In this document: in pieces, positions 1 to 5,598 of the stretch
How positions within the stretch are numbered: position 1 is the stretch's first letter
How the letters are laid out: each line of letters starts with the position of its first letter
Source of the DNA: Candidatus Wildermuthbacteria bacterium
GTDB taxonomy: Bacteria > Patescibacteriota > Minisyncoccia > Minisyncoccales > UBA10102
Direction of reading: 5' to 3'
Length of the DNA: 5,856 nucleotides
NCBI GenBank assembly: GCA_016177065.1
Contig: JACOVZ010000009.1
Span: 1-5,856, forward strand
Program-made: the position numbers and the translations under genes
The notes under the pieces: model-generated
Databases searched by the model: none
Told to the model about the DNA's origin: nothing
What the model saw: only the letters and a program-made list of their open reading frames with translations

Positions 1-1
1 G

Positions 2-712
2 ATTCTTACTGCTCATCAGCCCCAATATCTTCCGTGGCTCGGGCTGTTCCATAAAATCGCCTTGAGCGATGAGTTCTGTTTCTTTGATATTGCGCAGTAC
101 AGGACAAAAAGCTTTAACAGGAACCAGATTAAGACTCCGCAAGGCGCCGTGTTCCTTACTGTGCCGGTGCTTACCAAGGGATACCAAGAAAAGAAGTTTT
201 TCCAGATGCAGATTAACAATGCAATAGATTGGAGGAAAGACCATTTCAAGTCCTTGTATGTGAATTATAAAAAAGCGCCCTTTTTTGGCAGGTATATCCA
301 GTTTTTTGATGATCTGTACAAGAAAGACTGGCAGAATTTCTGCGATTTGACAGAATATATGCTGAGGTGGTTTCTGCAGGATCTCAAGATTGAAGTTGCT
401 TTCTCAAAGGCGTCTGAGCGGAACTTTGAAGGTTCAGGTTCCAATCTTGTGCTTGACATGTGCAAAAAGGCCAAAGCTGGCATATATATCTTTGGAACTT
501 TAGGGAAAAACTATGCGAATGTTTCAGAATACGAGAAGGCAGGAGTTCACCCGTATTTCCAGGACTATTCGCATCCTCAATATTCCCAGCTTTGGGGAGA
601 GTTTCTGCCATATATGAGCATTGCTGACCTGCTGTTCAATTGCGGGCCTAAGAGCTTGGAAGTTTTAATGCGGGGCAATATTACAAAAGAAGAGCTGAAG
701 AAACTCTTTTGA
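2..712 (+). CDS. WbqC-like family protein, 5' end cut by window edge
   Basis: The reading frame is open from base 2 and ends at TGA 710-712, giving 236 residues in the window. The first methionine-like codon inside the window (TTG at 62) is not the real start: the upstream in-frame residues read AHQPQYLPWLGLFHKI, the hallmark N-terminus of the WbqC-like family, so only a handful of residues are missing. Other family traits are the FNRNQIKT segment, the WRKDHFKSL segment, a GTLGKNYAN stretch, the HPQYSQLWGEF segment and SIADLLFNCG near the C-terminus. Total length of about 240 residues is normal for the family. WbqC is named after an O-antigen cluster gene; the biochemical role is not established, but members sit in polysaccharide clusters next to sugar aminotransferases and acyltransferases, as here. 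No signal peptide or membrane segment is visible, so it is probably cytoplasmic. Family assignment is confident; the reaction is unknown. Confidence 0.88.
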   Translation: MLTAHQPQYLPWLGLFHKIALSDEFCFFDIAQYRTKSFNRNQIKTPQGAVFLTVPVLTKGYQEKKFFQMQINNAIDWRKDHFKSLYVNYKKAPFFGRYIQFFDDLYKKDWQNFCDLTEYMLRWFLQDLKIEVAFSKASERNFEGSGSNLVLDMCKKAKAGIYIFGTLGKNYANVSEYEKAGVHPYFQDYSHPQYSQLWGEFLPYMSIADLLFNCGPKSLEVLMRGNITKEELKKLF

Positions 713-736
713 CAAAGCCCTCAGAATTGCTATCAT
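709..736 (+). promoter_or_regulatory. sigma70-type promoter for the deacetylase gene, leaderless configuration
   Basis: A perfect -35 TTGACA (709-714) overlaps the TGA stop of the WbqC-like gene, followed by a 16-nt spacer and TATCAT (731-736). The expected transcription start, 6-8 nt after the -10, falls on or just before the ATG at 744, so the mRNA would be leaderless. This matches the absence of any Shine-Dalgarno upstream of 744. It would let the cluster from 744 onward be transcribed independently of the WbqC-like gene. Inferred from sequence only. Confidence 0.6.
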
Positions 737-743
737 TGGCAGT

Positions 744-1418
744 ATGAGTTCCACAAAAATTCTTGTCATAGCTCCCCATCCAGACGATGAAGTTTTGGGA
801 TGCGGCGGAACAATTAAAAAGCATGCCGAGAAAGGCGACCAGGTTTTTCTTTGTATTGGAACCAAAGCATACACCCCGGATTGGACAGAAGAGTTTATGC
901 GAGAGAGGGTGCATGAGATTGAGCTCGCAAACAAAACGCTTGGGATTTCAAAAACCTATTTCCTTGATTTCCCGACCGTGAAGGTGGATACTATCCCCCA
1001 GAAAGAAGTGAATGACGCAATCGCGAGAGTTGTGAAAGAGATACGGCCTGAAGTAATGTATATCCCTCATGGCGGAGACTTGAACCAAGACCACAGAATC
1101 TTTTTTGGGGCATCGCTTGTTGCGGGCCGCCCCATCCCGGGTTCTTCAGTAAAACAAATCTTTTCTTATGAAGCGCTTTCAGAAACAGAGTGGGGAAACG
1201 AGCTCACGCCCTTTGTGCCCAATGCGTATGTGGATATTGCTGAAGAAATTGGGGCAAAGAAAGAAGCAATGCAGGCCTACAAAAGCGAGCTCAGAGAGTT
1301 TCCCCATCCCAGATCTCTGAAAGCAATTGAAGCTTTAGCCCAGAAAAGAGGATCTGAGGCTGGCATGGAATATGCGGAAGCCTTCATGGTGATACGCCAC
1401 TTATGGCAAGAGAAATAA
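744..1418 (+). CDS. PIG-L/LmbE family zinc-dependent deacetylase
   Basis: This 224-residue protein matches the PIG-L/LmbE family, metal-dependent enzymes that remove N-acyl groups (usually acetyl) from amino sugars or related small molecules. The N-terminal motif PHPDDE lies at residues 11-16 and supplies zinc ligands (H12, D15) and the likely general base D14. The second motif, HGGDLNQDHR at 109-118, supplies the third zinc ligand H117. The C-terminal YAEAFMVIR at 210-218 is also typical. Length is normal and the enzyme looks complete and cytoplasmic (no signal peptide). The start at ATG 744 is preferred because the next residues lead directly into the KILVIAPHPDDE strand; no Shine-Dalgarno precedes it and a promoter ends 7 nt upstream, so translation may be leaderless. 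It overlaps the following acyltransferase by 16 nt. Its neighbours suggest an amino-sugar substrate for a surface glycan, but the exact substrate cannot be read from sequence. Confidence 0.92.
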   Translation: MSSTKILVIAPHPDDEVLGCGGTIKKHAEKGDQVFLCIGTKAYTPDWTEEFMRERVHEIELANKTLGISKTYFLDFPTVKVDTIPQKEVNDAIARVVKEIRPEVMYIPHGGDLNQDHRIFFGASLVAGRPIPGSSVKQIFSYEALSETEWGNELTPFVPNAYVDIAEEIGAKKEAMQAYKSELREFPHPRSLKAIEALAQKRGSEAGMEYAEAFMVIRHLWQEK

Positions 1419-1837
1419 CAAAGAACAAGGACATTACAGAGGGAAAGAAGCGTTTTCCAAACTGGAAAATGCCTTATATCCCAGAGAGGAAACTGACCAA
1501 GTATCAGTGGCTTGTCCAGTACGCCTCAAAACTCAAGCTGGGGAAATACAGCGATATTGGAGCATTTACCTATATTAATGCCAGAAACGGCGTGATAATT
1601 GAGGAAGGCGTTCAGATAGGGTCTCATTGCTCCATATATTCTTACTCCACGATTGACGGCGAAGAGGGAAAAGTTGTTTTAAAGAAGAATTGTAAGATAG
1701 GCTCCCATTCGGTTGTTCTGCCTGGCGTGACCATAGGAGAAAACTCAGTTGTCGGAGCTTGCAGTCTGGTAAAAGACAGCGTTCCTGCAAATTCAGTTGT
1801 ATTCGGGATACCGGCAAAAGTAATGCGAAAAACATGA
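1403..1837 (+). CDS. Left-handed beta-helix (hexapeptide repeat) acyltransferase
   Basis: This 144-residue protein has hexapeptide repeats from about residue 46 to 125 (for example IGAFTYI, VIIEEGVQIGSHCSI, CKIGSHSVVLPGVTIGENSVVGACSLV), followed by the family's typical tail GIPAKVMRK at 135-143. Such enzymes form trimers and move an acyl group, usually acetyl from acetyl-CoA, onto a sugar hydroxyl or amino group; H75 and H102 are possible catalytic histidines. The N-terminal segment with YIPERKLTKYQWLVQY is typical of the subgroup found in O-antigen and capsule clusters. The start at ATG 1403 lies inside the deacetylase gene (16-nt overlap), implying translational coupling; ATG 1469 (residue 23) is an alternative, but neither has a clear Shine-Dalgarno. 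The TGA stop overlaps the next gene's ATG (ATGA, 1834-1837). Likely role: acylating an amino-sugar intermediate of the same pathway as the adjacent aminotransferase. The substrate is inferred, not shown. Confidence 0.87.
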   Translation: MAREITKNKDITEGKKRFPNWKMPYIPERKLTKYQWLVQYASKLKLGKYSDIGAFTYINARNGVIIEEGVQIGSHCSIYSYSTIDGEEGKVVLKKNCKIGSHSVVLPGVTIGENSVVGACSLVKDSVPANSVVFGIPAKVMRKT

Positions 1838-2771
1838 TTCCTTTGTCTTCTCCCGATATCACAAACGCTGAAAGAAAAGCGGTGCTGGAGGTGTTAAAAG
1901 GCAGAACCTTGAGCTTGGGCCCAAGACTCAAAGAATTTGAAGAGCGGATGGCAAAATTCGCCAAAAGAAAATACGCAGTGGGGGTGAATTCCGGAACCTC
2001 AGCATTGCATCTTATTGTCCGGGCCTTAGGCATCCAAGAGGGGGATGAAGTTATCACAACTCCGTTTTCTTTCATTGCGTCTTCAAACTGCATTTTATAT
2101 GAAAAGGCAAAGCCGGTGTTTGCTGATATTGAAGAGAAAACGCTCAATATTGACCCCAAGAAAATTGAAGAGAAAATAACCAGAACAAACAAGTAACCAC
2201 TGGTGAAGGGGGAATGATTCTTACAGACAATAAAGAGATTGCAGATTTATGCAGAAGCATGTCAAACCAGGGCAGGGCGTTTGAAGGCTCAAGCTGGCTT
2301 GAGCATGTGAGGCTTGGGTATAACTACAGAATGTCTGACATTGAATGCGTCTTGGGCATTGAGCAATTAAAGCGAATGCAAGAGCTTACAAAGAAACGAA
2401 AGCTCGTTTTTGACCTGTACACGAAAAAACTCAAGAGCATTCCCCAGATAACCCTCCTTTCCGCCTCAAAAGAATGTTCTGCGAATTGGTTTGTGTACGT
2501 GATCCAGCTTGCAAAACGCTACACAAGGGCAGATAGAGATTCCATGCTTTCTTTTTTGAAAGAGAAGGGGATCCAGTGCAGCACCTATTTCCAGACCATT
2601 CATCTCCAGCCATTCTATAGGCAGTCTTTTGGATACAAGCCCGGAATGTTCCCTATTGCAGAAAGCGTGAGCGACAGGACCATTTCCCTTCCTTTCTTCA
2701 ATAATCTGAAAGAAAAAGACATTGATATTGTTGTAAAGACTTTGAAGGCTGCTTTGGAAAGGATACAATAG
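1834..2771 (+). pseudogene. DegT/DnrJ/EryC1/StrS sugar aminotransferase, internal deletion plus frameshift
   Basis: Two pieces of one PLP-dependent sugar-nucleotide aminotransferase lie in different frames. The N-terminal piece (1834-2196, 120 residues, ATGA-coupled to the acyltransferase) contains VNSGTSALHL and TTPFSFIAS and stops at TAA 2194-2196 just after KITRTNK. The C-terminal piece is open from about 2184 to TAG 2769-2771 in another frame and reads NKQVTTGEGGMILTDN, then GYNYRMSDI and the C-terminal HLQPFYRQSFGY and SDRTISLPFF segments. Together they give about 315 residues, whereas the family usually has about 370-390. The missing block of roughly 60 residues is the PVH-FGQ to EDA to GD-G--SF region, which holds the PLP-ring-binding aspartate. 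The Schiff-base lysine (NK before TTGEGG) survives but out of frame. An ATG at 2214 could start a C-terminal fragment, but it would lack catalytic residues. As sequenced the enzyme should be inactive. Flanking genes are intact, so the lesion is either recent or an assembly error. Confidence 0.9.
2184..2193 (+). other. Deletion junction at a 10-nt shared sequence
   Basis: The bases AACAAACAAG are read as part of R-T-N-K by the upstream frame and as N-K-Q (followed by V) by the downstream frame. Both readings fit the family: R-T-x-K before the missing block, and P-N-K-Q-x-T-T-G-E-G-G after it. The simplest explanation is that the parent gene carried this 10-mer twice, about 180 nt apart and in different frames, and lost one copy plus the DNA between. 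The parent sequence is not in the window, so the second copy is inferred. Confidence 0.65.
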
Positions 2772-2776
2772 GGAGG
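2771..2776 (+). promoter_or_regulatory. Shine-Dalgarno of the secreted protease-like gene, unusually close to its ATG
   Basis: GGGAGG begins on the last base of the aminotransferase stop codon and ends only 2 nt before ATG 2779. That spacing is shorter than the usual 5-9 nt, but the encoded signal peptide starts exactly at this ATG and there is no alternative start nearby, so the start is kept. Initiation may be modest or depend on coupling to the upstream reading frame. Confidence 0.55.
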
Positions 2777-2778
2777 CA

Positions 2779-4476
2779 ATGAAATACGCATTTTTCTTTG
2801 CAATCATACTCGTTCTGTCATTTGTTTCTGGAGGGAACGCTTTTGCCCTTCAGCTTGGACTGGTTCAGGATTTTTCCGTGAGCAAGGACTATGATCTTTT
2901 AGAAAGAACCCAGATTAAGGCTGAGCTTGTGAAAGAAACCTCCCAAATGTATTTTTACGCAGACACCGTATGGTGGAACGAGCTGAGTAGTTCCCGGAAA
3001 TCTGAAGTTTCAAGCAGCATGGCAAGTTTGGCTCAGGAATTTGAGCGTGCTATCCGCCCCACCCTGGTGTCTGCTTTTGGTTCTGAATGGAATCCCGGCA
3101 TTGACGGAGATCCGAAAATCATCGTGCTTTTGCAGGAAATGAAAAAAGGCTTTGTCGGATATGTCCGCAATGAGGATTCTTTCTTGAAGTTTGTGTTTCC
3201 CGGATCCAATGAAAGGGAAATGATATATTTCTCAGCCGAACAGATTGAAAGTTCTTTGGCAAAAAGCTTTCTCGCGCATGAGTTTGTTCATCTGATCACC
3301 ATTAACCAGAAGACCAAGCTCAGGGGCGTTATTGAAGAAACATGGCTGGACGAAGCTCGAGCAGAATACGCCCCCACGCTTTTAGGGTATGATACTAATT
3401 TTGAAGGAAGCAACCTGAAAGCCCGCCTCGGAGATTTTTTGAGAAATCCCTCAGATTCCGTGCTGGAATGGCAGGGCGAGCAATCAGACTATGGAAGCAT
3501 AAGCATGTTTATCCATTATCTTGTTGACCATTACGGAGTCGGGGTGCTCATTGATTCTCTGCGCTCAGACCTCGTTGGGATTCCTTCTTTGAATGAAGCC
3601 TTGAAGAAGAACGGCTTTGACGTAGACTTCAGGAAGGTGTTCACCGATTGGACCATTGCGGCGTTTCTCAATGATTGCTCCTACGGGAAAACGTATTGCT
3701 ATCTTAACCAGAATCTTGAAAATTTTAAGCTCAGTCCGAGTTTGAACTTTCTGCCTTTGGTTGGGAAAAGCACTCTGCAGGTAACGAATTCCGTAAAAAA
3801 CTGGTCTCCAAGATGGATGAAATTCCTCGGGGGGCAGGGGGTTTTGCAGTTTTCGGTCAAGGGCCAGCCTGGGCAAAAATTCGTAGTTCCGTATCTTGCA
3901 GAGAAGTCAGAAGGAGGATATACTTTAGACTTTCTGGCATTTGACGGAAACAAGGATGCGGCCGTGTTTCTTTCTGATTTTGGGACTCAGATCCGCTCAT
4001 TGATCATTATTCCTTCCCTTCAGACAAAAACGATAGGGTTTGAAGGCAACGAATTGTCATATCTTTTTTCATTCACCGTTTCCATACTTGACAGGACGCC
4101 CCAGGAAGAAGAAGCTTTGATCCTCCAGCTTTTAGAACAAGTGGATATTTTAAAGAAAGAGATCGCGAGAGTCCAGGCGCAATTGTATGCCTTGACGGGG
4201 AGCGCGTCCTGCGGAGCGTTTGACTCAAATTTGTATTTCGGCATATCCAATAAAGGAGAGGTGCAGTGCCTTCAGCAGTTTCTGCGAGATCTTGGGCAAG
4301 ACGTGTATCCCGAGGGGCTTACAACAGGAGTGTTCGGCCAGCTTACCTTTAACGCCGTAGTTCGCTTCCAGGAAAAGTATGCAAGCGAGATTCTGCTTCC
4401 CGTGGGCCTTCAAAAAGGCACGGGATATGTGGGGAGCCGCACAAGATCAAAGATTAACGAGCTTCGCGGGTTTTAG
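2779..4476 (+). CDS. Secreted gluzincin-like metalloprotease with C-terminal peptidoglycan-binding-like domain
   Basis: This 565-residue protein begins with a Sec signal peptide (residues 1-23, hydrophobic core FFFAIILVLSFV, probable cleavage after A-F-A). The zinc site is H167-E-F-V-H171, with the third ligand probably E192 in the WLDEARAEY segment (189-197), about 20 residues downstream as in gluzincins; the W-L-(D/N)-E-x-x-(A/S)-E-Y pattern resembles M30/M6-like peptidases. A middle region (about 200-435) with no recognised motif follows. Then come a predicted coiled coil (about 438-475, heptad-like LLEQVDILKKEIARVQAQL) and a C-terminal domain (about 478-565). That last domain has C478 and C497, YPEGLTTGVFG, FQEKYA, GTGYVG and TRSKIN, a form of the peptidoglycan-binding-1 fold common in Parcubacteria. 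The protein is likely exported and held at the cell wall, where it would cleave proteins or peptides; the substrate is unknown. It starts 7 nt after the aminotransferase remnant, so co-transcription is likely. Catalysis is inferred from motifs only. Confidence 0.82.
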   Translation: MKYAFFFAIILVLSFVSGGNAFALQLGLVQDFSVSKDYDLLERTQIKAELVKETSQMYFYADTVWWNELSSSRKSEVSSSMASLAQEFERAIRPTLVSAFGSEWNPGIDGDPKIIVLLQEMKKGFVGYVRNEDSFLKFVFPGSNEREMIYFSAEQIESSLAKSFLAHEFVHLITINQKTKLRGVIEETWLDEARAEYAPTLLGYDTNFEGSNLKARLGDFLRNPSDSVLEWQGEQSDYGSISMFIHYLVDHYGVGVLIDSLRSDLVGIPSLNEALKKNGFDVDFRKVFTDWTIAAFLNDCSYGKTYCYLNQNLENFKLSPSLNFLPLVGKSTLQVTNSVKNWSPRWMKFLGGQGVLQFSVKGQPGQKFVVPYLAEKSEGGYTLDFLAFDGNKDAAVFLSDFGTQIRSLIIIPSLQTKTIGFEGNELSYLFSFTVSILDRTPQEEEALILQLLEQVDILKKEIARVQAQLYALTGSASCGAFDSNLYFGISNKGEVQCLQQFLRDLGQDVYPEGLTTGVFGQLTFNAVVRFQEKYASEILLPVGLQKGTGYVGSRTRSKINELRGF

Positions 4477-4480
4477 GCGC

Positions 4481-4509
4481 TTGACAAAAACAAAGGGCGG
4501 ATGTAGGAT
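4481..4509 (+). promoter_or_regulatory. Promoter P1 with overlapping inverted repeat
   Basis: TTGACA (4481-4486), a 17-nt spacer and TAGGAT (4504-4509) form a good sigma70-type promoter, beginning 4 nt after the stop of the protease-like gene. Predicted start of transcription is about 4515-4517. A 7-bp perfect inverted repeat, TGCAATC (4509-4515) and GATTGCA (4529-4535), spans the -10 end and the start site, so a regulator could bind here. The transcript would meet a terminator after about 70 nt. Confidence 0.65.
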
Positions 4510-4515
4510 GCAATC

Positions 4516-4583
4516 GTGAGTCGTAGTGGATTGCAGCGTAAGTCGGCAACAGACCTTTCTTAAGCAAGGTCTGTTTGCTTTTT
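4516..4583 (+). ncRNA. Candidate short terminated transcript (small RNA or leader)
   Basis: The segment is bounded by promoter P1 and an intrinsic terminator, with a second promoter directly after it, so it looks like a separate unit of about 68 nt. The 5' two-fifths have no strong internal hairpin that fits wholly inside the transcript; the rest is the terminator. It also contains a possible leaderless mini-ORF, GTG 4516 to TAA 4561-4563 (15 codons), whose stop lies in the terminator loop. It could therefore be a small RNA, an attenuated leader, or a leader-peptide transcript for the gene at 4663. No known RNA family was recognised. Existence of a transcript is inferred from the flanking signals. 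Confidence 0.4.
4548..4583 (+). terminator. Intrinsic terminator after the short transcript
   Basis: A perfect 10-bp stem pairs AACAGACCTT (4548-4557) with AAGGTCTGTT (4566-4575), with an 8-nt loop. It can be lengthened by two G-C pairs past one bulged T, and it is followed by five T residues (4579-4583). It would end the P1 transcript and also any read-through from the protease-like gene, which has no other terminator. Confidence 0.78.
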
Positions 4584-4585
4584 AT

Positions 4586-4614
4586 TTGACATTTTTTCTT
4601 AAATATGCTATGTT
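4586..4614 (+). promoter_or_regulatory. Strong promoter P2 for the 289-residue protein gene
   Basis: Perfect TTGACA (4586-4591), an optimal 17-nt AT-rich spacer and TATGTT (4609-4614), with an extended -10 TG at 4606-4607. The predicted start site is near 4621, giving a leader of about 40 nt. It begins three bases after the T-tract of the preceding terminator, so the downstream gene is insulated from the left cluster. Confidence 0.82.
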
Positions 4615-4623
4615 TTTTATTGG

Positions 4624-4635
4624 CACCTACGGGTG
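4624..4635 (+). promoter_or_regulatory. 5' UTR hairpin with UNCG-type tetraloop
   Basis: CACC (4624-4627) pairs with GGTG (4632-4635) around the loop TACG. C(UACG)G belongs to the exceptionally stable UNCG tetraloop class. It sits within a few bases of the predicted mRNA 5' end, where such hairpins commonly slow 5'-end-dependent decay. Function inferred. Confidence 0.5.
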
Positions 4636-4646
4636 ACTACTTTCTA

Positions 4647-4653
4647 GAGGAGG
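4647..4653 (+). promoter_or_regulatory. Consensus Shine-Dalgarno that decides the start at 4663
   Basis: GAGGAGG directly abuts an ATG at 4654, leaving no spacer, so that ATG cannot use it. The next in-frame ATG at 4663 is 9 nt away, an ideal distance. The start is therefore placed at 4663, three codons later than the longest reading frame. Confidence 0.8.
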
Positions 4654-4662
4654 ATGGTTCCG

Positions 4663-5532
4663 ATGTCTAATGCATTGGCCCCGTCTGTTACAGCCCGAGA
4701 CTCCAAAGGTCTCAAGTTCGTTTCCGTCATTGAGGCCGCCTACAACAAGGCTCGCCTCTCTGAGAAGGAAGCTCAGTGTGTCAACGACGCGCCTGGGCTC
4801 GCCGAGCTCGTCGGAAAGTTTATTACCGAGAACCGACTGCCGAACCAGTTCGCTAGCGAGGAGGTTCGCTCCACCTACGATTACCCCAAGAAGCATAAGG
4901 GGCCAAAAGGAATCGAGGATCAGATCAAAGCACTGGCCAAGATCTTCGGCCTCGACCCGAGCCACGCGCTCGAGTACGCCAAGAACCTGCCCCAGCTCCC
5001 TAATGGCGCTGAAGGATGGTTCGCTATTCCAAGGTGGGAAAAGGTTGCCAAGACCTACAACGAGGCTATTGAGCGCATGCTCAAGGTCATTGCCTCTATG
5101 CGGAAGTTCACCAACTACCGTGAAGGTCAGCTTGGTCCCGACCGGCTTCGCCAGTCACAGCGCACCATCGAGATGCTCAACAAGATCGGTGAAACCCAGC
5201 AGGGCGACATCTTGATCATCGCTGGACAGTTGGGTCTCAGGCATCGCGGACGTTCCGTGCGCCGTGCCCGCGTGGTCTTCCAGACCAACGAGTTCGGCTT
5301 CGGAGCTTTCGCAGTAGGATGCATGCTCCTCACTCATCCAGAGCGTCTGGAAAAGTATGAGGATCTGTTCATCGACTGTGCCGGAGAAGAATATGATTAT
5401 CCGGGCGACGCTGTTCGCTTCGGCCACGCTCCGTGCTTCCACTTCCGCGGTGGCAGGGTCGGGTTCGTTACGGGCTGGGTGGGCGGTACCGGCGTCGGCT
5501 ATGGCTCTTCGTCTGGGTTCGCCCCGCAGTAG
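4663..5532 (+). CDS. Hypothetical protein of 289 residues, probably highly expressed
   Basis: No characterised family was recognised. The protein has no signal peptide or membrane segment and should be cytoplasmic. Visible traits: a mixed-charge N-terminal region (about 1-60); a YDYPKKHKGPKGIEDQ segment (72-87); AEGWFAIPRWEKVAK (116-130); NYREGQLGPDRLR (151-163); GDILIIAGQLG (181-191) running into a strongly basic RHRGRSVRRAR (193-203); EFGFGAFAVG (210-219); DCAGEEYDYPGD (238-249); and a glycine-rich tail (about 263-287). From memory, unchecked, similar proteins with the RGRSVRRAR and DCAG-EY segments recur as uncharacterised proteins in Parcubacteria genomes, sometimes in several copies. Codon choice is rich in C- and G-ending codons (GCC, CTC, ATC, AAG, GAG), unlike the genes to its left. 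With a near-consensus promoter, stabilised leader, full Shine-Dalgarno and strong terminator, this indicates high expression or a different origin. The basic patch could bind nucleic acid, but this is a guess. It is monocistronic. Confidence 0.88.
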   Translation: MSNALAPSVTARDSKGLKFVSVIEAAYNKARLSEKEAQCVNDAPGLAELVGKFITENRLPNQFASEEVRSTYDYPKKHKGPKGIEDQIKALAKIFGLDPSHALEYAKNLPQLPNGAEGWFAIPRWEKVAKTYNEAIERMLKVIASMRKFTNYREGQLGPDRLRQSQRTIEMLNKIGETQQGDILIIAGQLGLRHRGRSVRRARVVFQTNEFGFGAFAVGCMLLTHPERLEKYEDLFIDCAGEEYDYPGDAVRFGHAPCFHFRGGRVGFVTGWVGGTGVGYGSSSGFAPQ

Positions 5533-5544
5533 AACTTTGCAAGC

Positions 5545-5590
5545 TTGAACTTTTGAATCTTTTGACTTTTTGTCTCTTGATCCTTGAGTT
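5545..5590 (+). repeat. Short degenerate tandem repeat of TTGA-pyrimidine units in the 3' UTR
   Basis: Between the stop codon and the terminator, TTGA recurs at 5545, 5553, 5562, 5577 and 5584, with a TTGT variant at 5570. This gives six units of 7-9 nt with the form TTGA followed by pyrimidine-rich bases. The coding strand has few A or G outside the units. It would be transcribed as the 3' UTR of the 289-residue protein mRNA. Function unknown. Confidence 0.6.
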
Positions 5591-5598
5591 CGGGCAGT

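Noticed and set aside
62..712. WbqC-like gene starting at TTG 62
   Set aside because: The conserved family N-terminus is encoded in frame upstream, from base 2, so the true start lies before the window.
1575..2192. 205-codon open frame on the minus strand
   Set aside because: It lies antisense to the acyltransferase and aminotransferase, both of which show clear family motifs; the antisense translation has no recognisable features and no start signals. It is a shadow frame.
2214..2771. Independent short gene starting at ATG 2214
   Set aside because: The frame is open upstream of 2214 and reads family sequence (N-K-Q-V-T-T-G-E-G-G) continuous with it, so this ATG is internal to the broken aminotransferase. 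A translated fragment would lack the PLP site.
4654..4662. Start of the 289-residue gene three codons earlier at ATG 4654
   Set aside because: The Shine-Dalgarno directly abuts this ATG, leaving no spacer; ATG 4663 has a 9-nt spacing.
4627..4965. 112-codon minus-strand frame and a 181-codon frame at 4670-5215 on the plus strand
   Set aside because: Both overlap the 289-residue gene, which has promoter, Shine-Dalgarno and terminator in the right places. They arise from its skewed codon composition; the plus-strand frame encodes an implausible Ser/Arg/Pro-rich product.
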